A stretch of 64,000 nucleotides of DNA from Bacteroidota bacterium (lineage in GTDB: Bacteria; Bacteroidota; Bacteroidia; Flavobacteriales; Schleiferiaceae). Positions 1-10,000 of the stretch are shown piece after piece. Numbering within the stretch: the stretch's first letter is position 1; each line of letters begins with the position of its first letter. Below the pieces are notes generated by a model, which was given only the letters and a program-made list of their open reading frames with translations, was not told the DNA's origin and made no database searches. Made by a program: the position numbers and the translations under genes. Location of the stretch: positions 310,001 through 374,000 of the forward strand of contig JANSYJ010000002.1 of the NCBI GenBank assembly GCA_024742495.1, read 5' to 3'.

Positions 1-102
1 AAGTTCTATTCATCCCTATATCTGCACGAAAATAGCGCAAGGATTTTAATTGCCCTATTATTCGGCTACAATGCTTGAAATAATTCTTTGTCTGAGAAAC
101 GA

Positions 103-139
103 AAAAACCCCGAAGCCTTAGGAAGACTGCGGGGTTTTT
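103..139 (-). terminator. Rho-independent terminator of pckA
   Basis: A 10-bp stem (AAAAACCCCG at 103-112 pairing with CGGGGTTTTT at 130-139) with a 17-nt loop lies 19 bases beyond the pckA stop codon. On the minus strand the stem ends in a T run. The A and T tracts on both sides would let it stop transcription in either direction. Confidence 0.85.
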
Positions 140-157
140 AAAATATAATTAGCGGAC

Positions 158-1774
158 TTAACCTACTTTTTCAGAAACCTTAGGGGCTCCAGCCATAATA
201 TCCTCACTAGCATAGTCTGAGAACTTCTCAAAGTTGCTTAGGAATTTCTTGGCCAATTCATTTGCCGTGCGATCGTAATCGTTGGTATCCTCCCAGGTAT
301 TTCTTGGGAATAAAATTTCATCGGGCACATCGGGGCAAGATGTTGGCATTGCTAAACCAAATACCTCGTGGGTTTTAAATTCAGCATTGTCAAATTTACC
401 TTCTAAAGCCGCGGTGATCATAGCTCTGGTATAGCTCAGTTTCATGCGATTACCAACACCATAACCGCCACCAGACCAGCCCGTATTTACTAACCATACA
501 TTTGCGCCAGAGCTTTTCATTTTGGCACTTAGCATATCAGCATACTTGGTAGGATGTAGGGGCATAAATGGAGCGCCAAAACAAGCTGAAAAGGCTACTT
601 GAGGCTCGGTTACACCTTCTTCCGTACCAGCTACTTTGGCCGTGTATCCACTAATAAAATGGAAGGCTGCTTGCCCAGGAGTAAGTTTAGAGATAGGAGG
701 CAGAACACCATAGGCGTCACAAGTTAAAAAGAACACATTTTTAGGATTCTCGCCCATTGATGGAACTTGAATATTATCAATGTGATCAATAGGATAGCTA
801 ACGCGGGTGTTTTCAGTTTTACTGCTATCGTGGTAATCCACTTCATTAGTTCCTTCTTTGAAAATGATATTTTCAAGCAAGGCACCTTTCTTTACAGCAC
901 GGAAGATGTCTGGTTCTTTTTCGGCACTTAGGTCGATAGCCTTAGCGTAGCAGCCACCTTCAAAATTAAATATCACGTGGTCCTCTGTCCAACCATGCTC
1001 ATCATCACCAATTAATTTGCGATTAGGATCCGCACTTAAAGTGGTTTTACCCGTACCGGAAAGGCCAAAGAAAAGAGCGCTATCTCCATCCTCACCAACA
1101 TTGGCGGAACAGTGCATGCTCAATACGTTTTTTTGATGAGGTAGGATGAAATTCAAGGCGGAGAAGATTCCCTTCTTGATTTCACCGGTGTATCCCGTTC
1201 CCCCAACTACCGCCATCTGATCGGTAAAATTTAGGATCGCGAAATTGGATTGACGTGTATGGTCCACTTCAGGATCGGCCATAAAACCTGGTGCGTTTAG
1301 AACTACCCAGTCTGGTTCGAAATCTTTTAGCTCCTCTTCAGTTGGACGAAGGAACATGTTATTAGCAAAGATATTGGACCATGGTAATTCGGTGATCACA
1401 CGGATTTTTAGGCGGTAACGTTCATCAGCAACAGCAAATACATCGCGTACATAAACTTCTTTACCACTTAGGTAACCTGAAACTTTATCTTTTAGGCTTG
1501 AGTAATGATCGGTTTCGAAAGGGATGTTAATATTTCCCCACCACACGGCATCTTCAGTAATGGCGTCTTTTACAATAAATCGGTCCTTTGGGGAACGGCC
1601 TTTGAATTTTCCGGTATCGATCGACAGGGCTCCAGAATCTGCTAGTTCTCCCATTCCTTTTTCAAGGGTGATTTTTTCTAGATCATTGGGGGAGAGGTTC
1701 CATTTGGCGTTGGCTTCTTTAATTCCGTAACGCTCTAAGGAATCTTGAGCTGGTCTCACTTCTTTGAAACTCAT
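158..1774 (-). CDS. pckA: Phosphoenolpyruvate carboxykinase (ATP)
   Basis: This cytosolic enzyme converts oxaloacetate and ATP to phosphoenolpyruvate, ADP and CO2, the entry step of gluconeogenesis. The 538-aa product has the usual length for the ATP-dependent family. Visible signatures are the N-terminal GKFKGRSPKDRF block (about residues 55-68), the P-loop GLSGTGKTT (about 236-244) and the metal/nucleotide block LIGDDEHGW just after it. The gene is monocistronic: it has its own terminator downstream and a TAATTTTG -7 box 34 bases upstream of the ATG. A weak match to the alpha-glucan operator motif lies further upstream (1870-1888), which may link it to carbohydrate control. Nothing is odd in the protein itself. 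Confidence 0.97.
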   Translation of the reverse strand: MSFKEVRPAQDSLERYGIKEANAKWNLSPNDLEKITLEKGMGELADSGALSIDTGKFKGRSPKDRFIVKDAITEDAVWWGNINIPFETDHYSSLKDKVSGYLSGKEVYVRDVFAVADERYRLKIRVITELPWSNIFANNMFLRPTEEELKDFEPDWVVLNAPGFMADPEVDHTRQSNFAILNFTDQMAVVGGTGYTGEIKKGIFSALNFILPHQKNVLSMHCSANVGEDGDSALFFGLSGTGKTTLSADPNRKLIGDDEHGWTEDHVIFNFEGGCYAKAIDLSAEKEPDIFRAVKKGALLENIIFKEGTNEVDYHDSSKTENTRVSYPIDHIDNIQVPSMGENPKNVFFLTCDAYGVLPPISKLTPGQAAFHFISGYTAKVAGTEEGVTEPQVAFSACFGAPFMPLHPTKYADMLSAKMKSSGANVWLVNTGWSGGGYGVGNRMKLSYTRAMITAALEGKFDNAEFKTHEVFGLAMPTSCPDVPDEILFPRNTWEDTNDYDRTANELAKKFLSNFEKFSDYASEDIMAGAPKVSEKVG

Positions 1775-1807
1775 AGTGCTTGTTTTTGATCAGCAATTAT
1801 TAGACTG

Positions 1808-1815
1808 CAAAATTA
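1808..1815 (-). promoter_or_regulatory. Bacteroidota -7 box of pckA
   Basis: On the minus strand this reads TAATTTTG, a match to the Bacteroidota consensus TAnnTTTG. It predicts a short leader of roughly 25-30 nt. No clear TTG -33 element is seen at the expected distance, so the promoter may need an activator. Confidence 0.6.
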
Positions 1816-1869
1816 AAACTTCTGGGCGGTCTGATTCCGATTTTTAGCATTAAATAATTGAAATACAAA

Positions 1870-1888
1870 GCGTAAAAAATACACTTAG
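1870..1888. promoter_or_regulatory. Weak candidate copy of the alpha-glucan operator motif
   Basis: GCGTAAAAAATACACTTAG resembles the 15-bp palindrome plus TTAG extension found upstream of the GH31, glgE and amylase genes, with three mismatches to GTGTAAANTTTACAC. It is 96 bp upstream of the pckA start codon and about 55 bp upstream of its -7 box, a position that would suit an activator. It is the weakest member of the set. Confidence 0.35.
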
Positions 1889-1891
1889 CTT

Positions 1892-2278
1892 TTATTCTTT
1901 AATTTTTAGAGCGCTAACAATCAGCATAATCCAAGCTACAATTAGAGCCAAACCACCCAATGGAGTAATGGGTCCTAAGAAGGATAAATTTACATTCATG
2001 AGCTCATCGATACTCAATAAATAAATACTTCCAGAGAAAAGAAGGACACCGAACAGCCAAAGTCGCGCTATATTTTTAAGCTGCTTAATTTTAACTGGAC
2101 TCGCCGCTAAAGCCAATAGAGCTAAGGCATGCCACATTTGATAACGCACCGCCGTGTTAAAGCTATTGAGGGAATCAGGATCTAAGGCTTCCTTTAGAGC
2201 ATGGGCGCCAAAGGCTCCGAATACAACCGCCGTTCCGCCCAATATTCCCGCCGTGATTAATAAGCTTCTTGCATTCAT
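1892..2278 (-). CDS. DUF423 (YgdD/TMEM256-like) membrane protein
   Basis: A 128-aa inner-membrane protein with four predicted hydrophobic segments. The N-terminal pattern FGAFGAHALKEALD followed by the YQMWHALALL helix is typical of the DUF423 family, whose function is not established. Its ATG (2278-2276) shares a base with the TAA stop (2280-2278) of the gene before it, giving a TAATG overlap that implies translational coupling with the DUF4476 protein. The two are probably co-transcribed from the promoter at 3407-3414. Confidence 0.85.
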   Translation of the reverse strand: MNARSLLITAGILGGTAVVFGAFGAHALKEALDPDSLNSFNTAVRYQMWHALALLALAASPVKIKQLKNIARLWLFGVLLFSGSIYLLSIDELMNVNLSFLGPITPLGGLALIVAWIMLIVSALKIKE

Positions 2279-3390
2279 TAGTCAAATAGTTTTTCCGCTT
2301 GTTGCTTGCTTAAATCATAATCTAAACAACTTAATAGCTCTTCCTTATTTGCTTTTAATGCTGCTTGAGAATTGAGACTGAAATTCAATAAGTCTAATCG
2401 ACTTTGATCATATTTTAAGTTTTTTAATACTTCAATCAATTCTTCCTTTTTCCATTCATGCTCTTGGGCATAAGCCTTAGCCATTTGCAGTTTGTCGAAT
2501 TCAAAAGTGCTTTTTAAATAACTACTGCTAAATTTAAGATAGGGGTCAACTTCTGCCGCAGCATTGGGCTTTTCAGCCACAGCGGATTGTTCTGCTGTAG
2601 CAAGAAGGAGACTGTCGCCTGGCTTGGAAACTAATGGCTTTTGGACGCTGTCGGGCTTTAGCGCCGCTTCTGTAATAGGCTTAAGACTGGCAAGGCTCGA
2701 ATCGACGGCAATTACCTTTACCAAATTTGAGGAATCTTGCGGGCTAATTTGAGCCGGACTTAGCACTACATTACTATCACCCTTTTCAACTATTTCTGGC
2801 TTTTGACTTTGCAGCTCAAGACTGGCCTCTACAATAGTTTTGGTTTTGGGAGGACCCTGGGTATTAGTGTCTAGGGCCGCAACAATGGGTTCCGCATCGC
2901 TGCTTGTAACAGCAGCACTTGTTAATTTATTTAAACTGTCTTTTAAGGCATTCTGTTTTTTCCAGCTTTCGAATTGTGAACTGGTATCGCGCTCCGCCAC
3001 AAGAATTGGTAATCCATCCTGCCAAGGCAGCTCTTCCTTATAATCGAACATCAAGGCCGATTGACTTAATTGATCGTGTATGCCTCGATAGCGCATCCGC
3101 GTTTTTCCGCTGTAATCGCGATAGATAACGTATTTGTGTATGCCCTCTTTAAACTGAGGGAGCTTCCTTTTTAATTGCTGACCATCATTTAAGAGAATCA
3201 ATATTTCATTTTCTTTTGCGGGAAATTTCTGCAAATTCAGCTTGGGCAGGGCGGTTTCATTTTGGATGAAAGTGTTCATCACCAATTTAAAACCAGTCTC
3301 CGTTTGATCTTCAATCATCAGAATAGACTGAGCCACCGCTATTTGCTGCAGAAAAAGAAGAAGGAATAAGCTCTTTCGCCAAAAGGGCAT
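2278..3390 (-). CDS. Secreted DUF4476-domain protein
   Basis: A 370-aa exported protein. The start is set at the ATG at 3390; a GTG directly before it is less likely. The first 20 or so residues (MPFWRKSLFLLLFLQQIAVAQ) form a signal peptide. A Ser/Ala/Pro-rich low-complexity middle (about residues 130-270) links an N-terminal domain to a C-terminal DUF4476 domain (about 285-365) recognisable by repeated short helices with the pattern FDKLQMAKAYA and LKNLKYDQSRLDLL. DUF4476 proteins are common in Bacteroidota and have no assigned role. The gene heads a two-gene operon with the DUF423 protein and is divergent from the saccharopine dehydrogenase-like gene. Confidence 0.8.
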   Translation of the reverse strand: MPFWRKSLFLLLFLQQIAVAQSILMIEDQTETGFKLVMNTFIQNETALPKLNLQKFPAKENEILILLNDGQQLKRKLPQFKEGIHKYVIYRDYSGKTRMRYRGIHDQLSQSALMFDYKEELPWQDGLPILVAERDTSSQFESWKKQNALKDSLNKLTSAAVTSSDAEPIVAALDTNTQGPPKTKTIVEASLELQSQKPEIVEKGDSNVVLSPAQISPQDSSNLVKVIAVDSSLASLKPITEAALKPDSVQKPLVSKPGDSLLLATAEQSAVAEKPNAAAEVDPYLKFSSSYLKSTFEFDKLQMAKAYAQEHEWKKEELIEVLKNLKYDQSRLDLLNFSLNSQAALKANKEELLSCLDYDLSKQQAEKLFD

Positions 3391-3406
3391 CACAATAAAT
3401 TTTAAT

Positions 3407-3414
3407 CAAAGGTA
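3407..3414 (-). promoter_or_regulatory. -7 box for the DUF4476-DUF423 operon
   Basis: On the minus strand this reads TACCTTTG, matching TAnnTTTG, 16 bases upstream of the ATG at 3390. It implies a very short leader. Confidence 0.5.
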
Positions 3415-3433
3415 CTGCGCTACTTGATAATTT

Positions 3434-3441
3434 TAAATTTG
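3434..3441 (+). promoter_or_regulatory. -7 box for the saccharopine dehydrogenase-like gene
   Basis: TAAATTTG matches TAnnTTTG and lies 17 bases before the ATG at 3459. Together with the box at 3407-3414 it makes a compact divergent promoter region. Confidence 0.55.
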
Positions 3442-3458
3442 TCGGGCAAAATCAGTAC

Positions 3459-4805
3459 ATGCAAAATATTCTTCTCATCGGCGCAGGCCGTTCCACCTAC
3501 TCTTTTGTAGAATATATCAAAGCTCATAGTGAATCTGAAAATTGGTTTTTAACCATAGCAGATCAAAATTTAGAACTGGCAGAAGAAAAGGCGGCTAAGC
3601 ATCCGAGGATGAAAGCTATTAGCCTTGATGTTCAGGACGAAATCCAAAGGGTACATGCGATCTCTAAGGCGGATGTAGTGGTAAGCATGCTTCCCGCACA
3701 CATGCATATTCCCGTTGCCACGGATTGCATTGCATTGGGTAAGCACATGTTAACGGCCTCATACATCAGCAAAGAGATGCGGGCCTTAGATGAACGCGCC
3801 AAAGAGGCGGGAGTCGTGCTCATTAATGAAATTGGCGTTGATCCAGGGATCGACCATTTAAGTGCGATGAAAGTGCTGGATGAGATTCGCGATGCCGGGG
3901 GTGAAGTGAAGCTTTTTGAAAGCTTTACCGGTGGACTGGTTGCCCCGGAATACGATGATAACCCTTGGAATTATAAATTCACCTGGAATCCTCGTAATGT
4001 GGTCTTGGCAGGATCGGCAGGCGCGGTAAAGTTTATTCAAGAAGGGAAGTATAAGTACATTCCCTACCATCAGTTATTTCGCCGAACGGAAATTGTAAGT
4101 ATTGATGGATATGGCAAATTTGAAGGCTATGCCAACCGTGACTCCTTATCCTACCGAGAGGTTTATGGCCTGCATGATATTCCAACCATTTATAGAGGCA
4201 CTTTCCGCAGACCGGGTTTTTGCAGAGCTTGGGATGTTTTTGTGAAGCTAGGGATGACGGACGATTCCTATCAAATAGAGGTGGACCCGGAAATGACTTA
4301 TCGCGATTTCACCAATCTCTTCTTAGCCTATAATCCGAATGATTCGGTGGAGCTAAAGCTGATGCATTATTTGAATATCCCCCAAGATTCTGAATTAATG
4401 CACAAGTTAGAATGGCTGGGATTATTTAGCGATGCTAAGATTAACATGACCAAGCCCAGTCCGGCGCAGGTACTGCAGAAAATACTTGAGGAGAAATGGA
4501 CCTTAGGTGAGGATGAAAAAGATATGATTGTGATGTTCCATAAGTTCGGTTACGAGCTTAAGGGTGAGAAACGCATGATTGAATCCTCCATGGTTACCAT
4601 CGGTAAAAACAGCAAAGAAACCGCCATGGCCCTTACCGTAGGACTGCCATTGGCCATCGCTGCTCGGCATATATTAAATGGGAATATTTCAACTCCCGGC
4701 GTGCAAATACCAATTAGCAAGGAAATCTATTTACCGATGCTCGAAGAGCTTAAGGAAAACGGAATATCCTTTACCGAGCGGGAAGTGGACTATAAGGGTT
4801 ATTAG
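3459..4805 (+). CDS. Saccharopine dehydrogenase family protein
   Basis: A 448-aa NAD(P)-dependent oxidoreductase. The N-terminus is a Rossmann fold (ILLIGAGRSTYSFVEYI, residues 4-20) and a conserved block EIGVDPGIDHLSAM (about 123-136) marks the saccharopine dehydrogenase C-terminal fold. In Bacteroidota this family is usually assigned to lysine catabolism (saccharopine to glutamate and aminoadipate semialdehyde), but related proteins act on other imine-linked amino acids, so the substrate is inferred. The length fits the single-domain bacterial form. The gene ends one base before the convergent PLDc_N gene. Confidence 0.85.
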   Translation: MQNILLIGAGRSTYSFVEYIKAHSESENWFLTIADQNLELAEEKAAKHPRMKAISLDVQDEIQRVHAISKADVVVSMLPAHMHIPVATDCIALGKHMLTASYISKEMRALDERAKEAGVVLINEIGVDPGIDHLSAMKVLDEIRDAGGEVKLFESFTGGLVAPEYDDNPWNYKFTWNPRNVVLAGSAGAVKFIQEGKYKYIPYHQLFRRTEIVSIDGYGKFEGYANRDSLSYREVYGLHDIPTIYRGTFRRPGFCRAWDVFVKLGMTDDSYQIEVDPEMTYRDFTNLFLAYNPNDSVELKLMHYLNIPQDSELMHKLEWLGLFSDAKINMTKPSPAQVLQKILEEKWTLGEDEKDMIVMFHKFGYELKGEKRMIESSMVTIGKNSKETAMALTVGLPLAIAARHILNGNISTPGVQIPISKEIYLPMLEELKENGISFTEREVDYKGY

Positions 4806-4806
4806 T

Positions 4807-5004
4807 CTAGTTCTTCTTTCGTGGACCAATAAGTCCGTAAATGACTGCTCCTAGAAATAGAAAGAGTACAATAAAAAGTATCCAGTTTCTTTTGACCTTG
4901 GGAGGGAGATCCCTTTTCTGAATATCAATTAAGGCCAAAACTACCGGGCTGATAATTAGAAAGGCGAAAATTAGTATTTCAAACGGTTCAAGAATTTCAG
5001 ACAT
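4807..5004 (-). CDS. Small PLDc_N-type membrane protein
   Basis: A 65-aa protein with two hydrophobic helices separated by the polar loop DIQKRDLPPKVKRN. This is the pattern of the cardiolipin synthase N-terminal (PLDc_N) domain occurring as a stand-alone protein. No catalytic phospholipase domain is present. Function is unknown; many Bacteroidota encode such proteins. It follows trmN on the same strand with a 21-bp gap and may be the last gene of the rpsP-rimM-trmN operon. Confidence 0.7.
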   Translation of the reverse strand: MSEILEPFEILIFAFLIISPVVLALIDIQKRDLPPKVKRNWILFIVLFLFLGAVIYGLIGPRKKN

Positions 5005-5025
5005 GAAGGACCTTTGGTGGTAAAA

Positions 5026-5751
5026 TTAGGGGAGGAGTAATAAATCAGCAACTAGTTTTTGGTGGGCAGGCGTTCGCCGATGACTTTTCGGTCCTTCGTA
5101 GAGGCATAAGCTGCTCTCCTCGGTTTCTTGCTTTTTAAAGCTTAACTCAACCAGAATTCTGCTGTAATTAGCGCCCTCATGGTGATTGATCCAACATATC
5201 TTTTGGGGAAATAATCCGATTTCCGCGAAGGCTACTTGCTGATTCTCCCAATTATGAGAAGGTAAAATGAGCGCTAGGCTTCCTCTATTAGTAAGGAGGC
5301 TTTTTAGTTTTTCCATCCAGGCCATAAAGGTCTTTTCACTGGCACTTCTAGCTTGGGCCCTTCTTTTATCTGGTGCCAAGCTTTGCGCTGAGAAGTAGGG
5401 GGGATTACTAACTATTAGGTCGAATAGATGCGGGCTGTCCCAATCTAAAAGATCCCCTTGGTGAAATTTCACTTGGTCTTTAAAAGGATTGTTAAGCCGA
5501 TTTTCTTCCGCTTCTAGCCAAGAGTCATGATCAATTTCTATTCCCTCTATGGCGGCCTCCTTAAAACCTTGAGCCAGGATGAAACTGATTACACCGCTTC
5601 CGCTGCCAAAGTCAAATATCCGCTTCGGGGCCTCCATCGGCTTTAGCCATGCCGCTAGTAAAACCGCATCGGTGCCAATTTTGTGGGCGGAGCGCTTATG
5701 CTCAAGTTTAAATTCTTGAAAGTGAAAGGGGCCTAGCGGTTTTTTAGGCAT
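5026..5751 (-). CDS. trmN: tRNA1(Val) (adenine(37)-N6)-methyltransferase
   Basis: A 241-aa SAM-dependent N6-adenine methyltransferase expected to modify A37 of tRNA1(Val). The SAM-binding loop FDFGSGSGVISFILA is followed by the catalytic NPPY motif (Asn116) within DLIVSNPPYFSAQ. These are characteristic of the YfiC/TrmN6 family and the length agrees. The start overlaps the end of rimM by 8 bp, consistent with a translation-related operon. Confidence 0.85.
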   Translation of the reverse strand: MPKKPLGPFHFQEFKLEHKRSAHKIGTDAVLLAAWLKPMEAPKRIFDFGSGSGVISFILAQGFKEAAIEGIEIDHDSWLEAEENRLNNPFKDQVKFHQGDLLDWDSPHLFDLIVSNPPYFSAQSLAPDKRRAQARSASEKTFMAWMEKLKSLLTNRGSLALILPSHNWENQQVAFAEIGLFPQKICWINHHEGANYSRILVELSFKKQETEESSLCLYEGPKSHRRTPAHQKLVADLLLLP

Positions 5752-6280
5752 CTCCTTTTTGATAGAGCTCTAAAAGGCCATCGGGTACAGCCAGTTCAAT
5801 TTGCTGATTTTCACGATTGATACTGAGTATAAAATCGTCCACCGCAGGAATTAGAATTTCCTGCTCCTTAGCATCAATGGCTTTAAAGATAGGTTGAGCG
5901 CTATTCTCAATTACTTCCACCACTTCGCCAATATCTTGTCCATCGCTCATCAGGCGAAAGCCAATAACTTCATGGAAGTAAAAACTTTTCCCCTCTAATG
6001 GAGGCAATACACTAAGAGGTAAGAATAACTCCTTACCGATCATTTTGCGGGCGGTGGCTTCGTCTTCAACTTCTTCTAACCGTAGGATAAAATGGCCCTT
6101 AGAATTGCGCGCTAGGGATTCAATAAAAAAAGGAATCAGTTCCCCTCGATCTTCGAGAAAAACTGATTCCAATGTTTCGTAGGCTTCTGGTCGATCCGTA
6201 TCAAATACGGCTACCACTTCACCTTTAAAGCTATGCAGTCGGCTGATGTGCCCTAATTGAAAACAATCTTCAATGCGCAT
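5744..6280 (-). CDS. rimM: Ribosome maturation factor RimM
   Basis: A 178-aa protein that binds ribosomal protein S19 and assists maturation of the 30S head. The N-terminal RimM beta-barrel starts with the family signature FQLGHISRLHSFKGEV (about residues 7-22) and the C-terminal PRC-barrel begins near FYFHEVIGFRLMS. It lies 11 bp downstream of rpsP and overlaps trmN, the conserved S16-RimM-tRNA methyltransferase arrangement, although the methyltransferase here is TrmN rather than TrmD. Confidence 0.95.
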   Translation of the reverse strand: MRIEDCFQLGHISRLHSFKGEVVAVFDTDRPEAYETLESVFLEDRGELIPFFIESLARNSKGHFILRLEEVEDEATARKMIGKELFLPLSVLPPLEGKSFYFHEVIGFRLMSDGQDIGEVVEVIENSAQPIFKAIDAKEQEILIPAVDDFILSINRENQQIELAVPDGLLELYQKGDA

Positions 6281-6291
6281 CAGCTTTAACT

Positions 6292-6828
6292 CTAGCCTTC
6301 TTTTTCCTCGGTCGCCTCTTCAGCAGGGGCTTCTTCGGTAGTTTCTTCAGCTTTAGCTTCCGCTTCTTCAGCCGCAGCTGCTTCCACTTCACTAGCTTTA
6401 CGAGCTTCATTTACAGCGCGTTCTGCTTCAAGCGCTTTGGCTCTTGCTTCTTCCTCCGCCTTAGTGAGGCCTTCTTTTTTAGCGTTGATTTTGTTGGCTT
6501 TATCTTCCATCCAAGCATCAAAACGCTTTTCTGCTTCTGCTTCGTCAAAGGCTCCTTTGCGCACCCCGTCTAAAAGGTGTTTTTTCATCATCACACCTTT
6601 GTAGCGTAAAATAGCACGGGCAGTATCACTTGGTTGAGCACCTTTCATAACCCAATCTACAGCGCTATCGAAGTTTAATTCGATGGTTGCAGGGTTGGTG
6701 TTAGGATTGTACTGACCAAGACGCTCGATGTACTTTCCATCACGCTTCACACGTGAGTCAGCTACTACAATGGTAAAGATTGGACGACCTTTGCGGCCAT
6801 GACGTTGCAAACGAATTCTTGTTGCCAT
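6292..6828 (-). CDS. rpsP: 30S ribosomal protein S16 with acidic C-terminal tail
   Basis: Residues 1 to about 80 form the normal S16 fold ([20 protein letters not shown], then [11 protein letters not shown]). The usual S16 is about 80-90 residues; here it continues to 178 aa with a helical region and then an Ala/Glu-rich acidic tail (from about residue 120). Long tails on S16 occur in Bacteroidota and are probably exposed on the ribosome surface; their role is unknown. It is the first gene of the operon with rimM and trmN. Confidence 0.96.
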   Translation of the reverse strand: MATRIRLQRHGRKGRPIFTIVVADSRVKRDGKYIERLGQYNPNTNPATIELNFDSAVDWVMKGAQPSDTARAILRYKGVMMKKHLLDGVRKGAFDEAEAEKRFDAWMEDKANKINAKKEGLTKAEEEARAKALEAERAVNEARKASEVEAAAAEEAEAKAEETTEEAPAEEATEEKEG

Positions 6829-6880
6829 ATTAATTGATAAAGGGTTCCCGACCCGGTTAATTAATTATAAAAAAGGGGCG

Positions 6881-6888
6881 CAAAGATA
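6881..6888 (-). promoter_or_regulatory. -7 box of the rpsP operon
   Basis: On the minus strand this reads TATCTTTG, a full match to TAnnTTTG, 53 bases upstream of the rpsP start. The leader is longer than at neighbouring genes and contains a GGGTTCCCGACCC-like stem, which could be a regulatory hairpin. Confidence 0.55.
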
Positions 6889-7086
6889 GTGCTTTATCTA
6901 ATTGATTAGCACCATTCTTTATTCGAATTTCAAAAAAAGCGCTGTCGCAGATGGATGGCTTTTCCCAAGAACAATATTTAGCGCAAAAATAGGGCTTACC
7001 ATTTGACTATGAATGCTTACCACTTATCGAATTTAGATAATAGGTCTGCTTACTTATTCTAAGTTTTGACGATCAACTCCAGGCTT

Positions 7087-10000
7087 ATGAAACGCATTGC
7101 ATTCTTATTCCTCATCATTTCGCTGCTAAGCGGCACTTCCCTAACAGCTCAAATTAACTTTAGCTCCACGGGTTTAAATGGCGTATCCATCACCAATCCT
7201 ACCTCATTGGATTTTGGTCCAGATGGTCGCTTATATGTTTCGGTACAAAGCGGAGAGATTTATGCTTACACGGTACAACGTCAAAGTGCAAACTCCTATA
7301 CCGTAGTGGCTACAGAAACAATCTTGGCTATCAAGCAAATTCAAAATCACGATGATGATGGGGCTTTACACAACGTGGTGAAACGTCAAATTACCGGCAT
7401 CTTAGCAGATGGTACCGCCGTGAATCCGGTTTTATATGTGAGTTCTAGCGACTACCGTATTGGAGGCGGAGGTGGCGGTTCAGACAAGAACCTCGACTCT
7501 AACTCTGGCATAGTATCTAAATTAGTTTGGGATGGTAGTCAGTGGGTGAAAGTAGATTTAGTGCGAGGCTTACCGCGTTCGGAGGAAAATCACGCTACCA
7601 ATGGCATGCAATTGGATGCCAGTACCAATACCTTATACCTGGCCGTAGGTGGTAATACCAATGCCGGATCGCCTTCCAACAACTTTGCTTTTTTAACGGA
7701 GTATGCCCTGTCAGCGGCCATAGTTTCAATTGATTTAAGCGACCTTGATTCACGTCCCATATTAACCGATGCCCAAGGGGCAAAATACGTTTATGACCTC
7801 CCAACTTTGGATGATCCAAGTCGTCCTAATGCCAATGGGATTTCGGATCCTAGTACGGCGGGCTACGATGGTATTGATATAAATGATCCCTTTGGTGGGA
7901 ATGATGGATTAAATCAGGCCAAGTGGACGGTTAATAGTCCGGTTCAGGTTTATGCCTCTGGTTTTAGAAATGCCTACGATTTAGTATTAACCGACGATGG
8001 TCGGATGTACACCTGGGATAATGGAGCTAATCAAGGTTGGGGAGGCCATCCTGCCAATGAAGGTGTGGGAACAGCTACCAATGATTGGGTTCCTGGTGAA
8101 CCTGGTTCTACCGGACCTGGCCCCAATGATGCCAAAGTGAATAATAAAGATGGCTTGCATTTTATAAGTGGTCCCGGTTATTATGGAGGACATCCTAATC
8201 CATTGCGAGCGAATCCTAGTGGCGCGGGTTTATTTACCCACGATCACGCCAATGGATCGGGCGGATTTAATGGCGTTTGGCGCAATAGTATTACTTCAAA
8301 CACAAGCACTACTTTGCCTGTAGACTGGCCGCCAGTAGATTTAGCACTTGCCCATCCGGTGGAGGGAGATTTCCAAAATGCCGGGGTTGATGATCTGTCA
8401 ATTTATACCATAACTGCCTCCACCAATGGTATGGCAGAATATAAAGCCAGCAACTTTAATAATACTATGAATGGCGATTTGTTGGCTGCGAGTTTCAATG
8501 GAAACATTTATCGCGTTAGCCTAAATGCCCAAGGTAGTATCAATAGCGCCGCTGATGTAACGGTTCTTGCCACAGGATTTGGAGCGGTTCCGCTAGACGT
8601 AACTAGTCAGAATGATGCGGAAATTTTCCCGGGAACAATTTGGGCGGCTACTTATGGCTCCAATGCCATTACCATTTTCGAACCTCAAGATTTTGCCAAT
8701 TGCAGCGGGACTTATGATCCCAATATTGATGAAGACAACGATGGCTATACGAATGCCGATGAAATAGATAATCAAACCAATCCTTGCAGTGGCGCAAGCT
8801 TCCCCAGTGACTTTGATCAAAGTCTTATCAATGGTTTTAAAGTTAGTGACCTAAACGACCCTGATGATGATGACGATGGTTTAGCAGATAGCCTTGATGC
8901 TTTTGCTTTAGATCCGGCCAATGGCTCCAACCTCAGTTTAGTTTTTGATTACCCATTGTTAAATGGAGATCCAGGGTTCGGCTTATATGGTCTAGGTTTT
9001 ACCGGGTTTATGAGCAATGGCTCAGATGATTATCTAGATCTTTATTATACCGAGGACAATAGCACGGTTGAAATCATAGCCGGGGGAGCAGTGGGTCTTT
9101 TGTCTTTTAATGATGCACCTTCCGGTTCGCCCTTTAATGCGGCTAATGATTTAAAAAATGGTTTTCAATTTGGACTAAATGTAAACGCCAATACCTTGCC
9201 TTTTGAAATTGAAGCGGCCTTGGTAGGTCCTTTAATGCAGTCCAATCCTCAAGGCGATCAGTTTCACGCTTTTTATATCGGAAAAGGTGATCAAGACAAT
9301 TTTTTCATGTTTGGCGCAAATGCTAATCAGGGCAACCTGGTGCTAAGTATTTGGATAGAAGAGAATGGTAGTTTAAGCCAAACTAATTATACTATTCCAG
9401 GCTTGGGTGCTGCCTCTGAACTTAGTCTGTTCCTAGAAATAAATCCTTTAAATCAGAGCATTCAAGCAAAGATTGATATAGGAAATGGTTTGCAAAATGT
9501 GGGAAGCAGTTTTGCCTTTCCAGCTTTTATGGCCAATATCTTTAATGGAAATGAAGCTTTAGCTCTAGGGGTAGCGGCTGGTAAGGATGCTGCTGACCCG
9601 AGCTTTAATGCCACCTATGATTATATCAAGGCCACTTACATTCCTAATAATTTAAGTGGTAATTGGACTTATTTGCACGATGGCACTAATTGCAGTTCAA
9701 GTGGAAATCAGAGCTCATGTCCACAAGGCCGCCATGAAGCAGCCTATGTAGAGGTGGGTGACAAATTTGTATTAATAGGAGGGAAGGAGCATGGTTCTAA
9801 TGCGAATATATACGATCCTAATACCGGTATTTGGACCCTTGGCGCTGCGGCTCCAATCGACTTACATCATTTCCAAGCTATAGAGTATAATGGTCTTGTT
9901 TATGCCCTTATGGGAATGACTGGTGCTTTCCCCAATGAAACACCAGTGGAACATATTTACATTTACGATCCGCTTATTGACCAATGGTTTGAAGGGCCAG

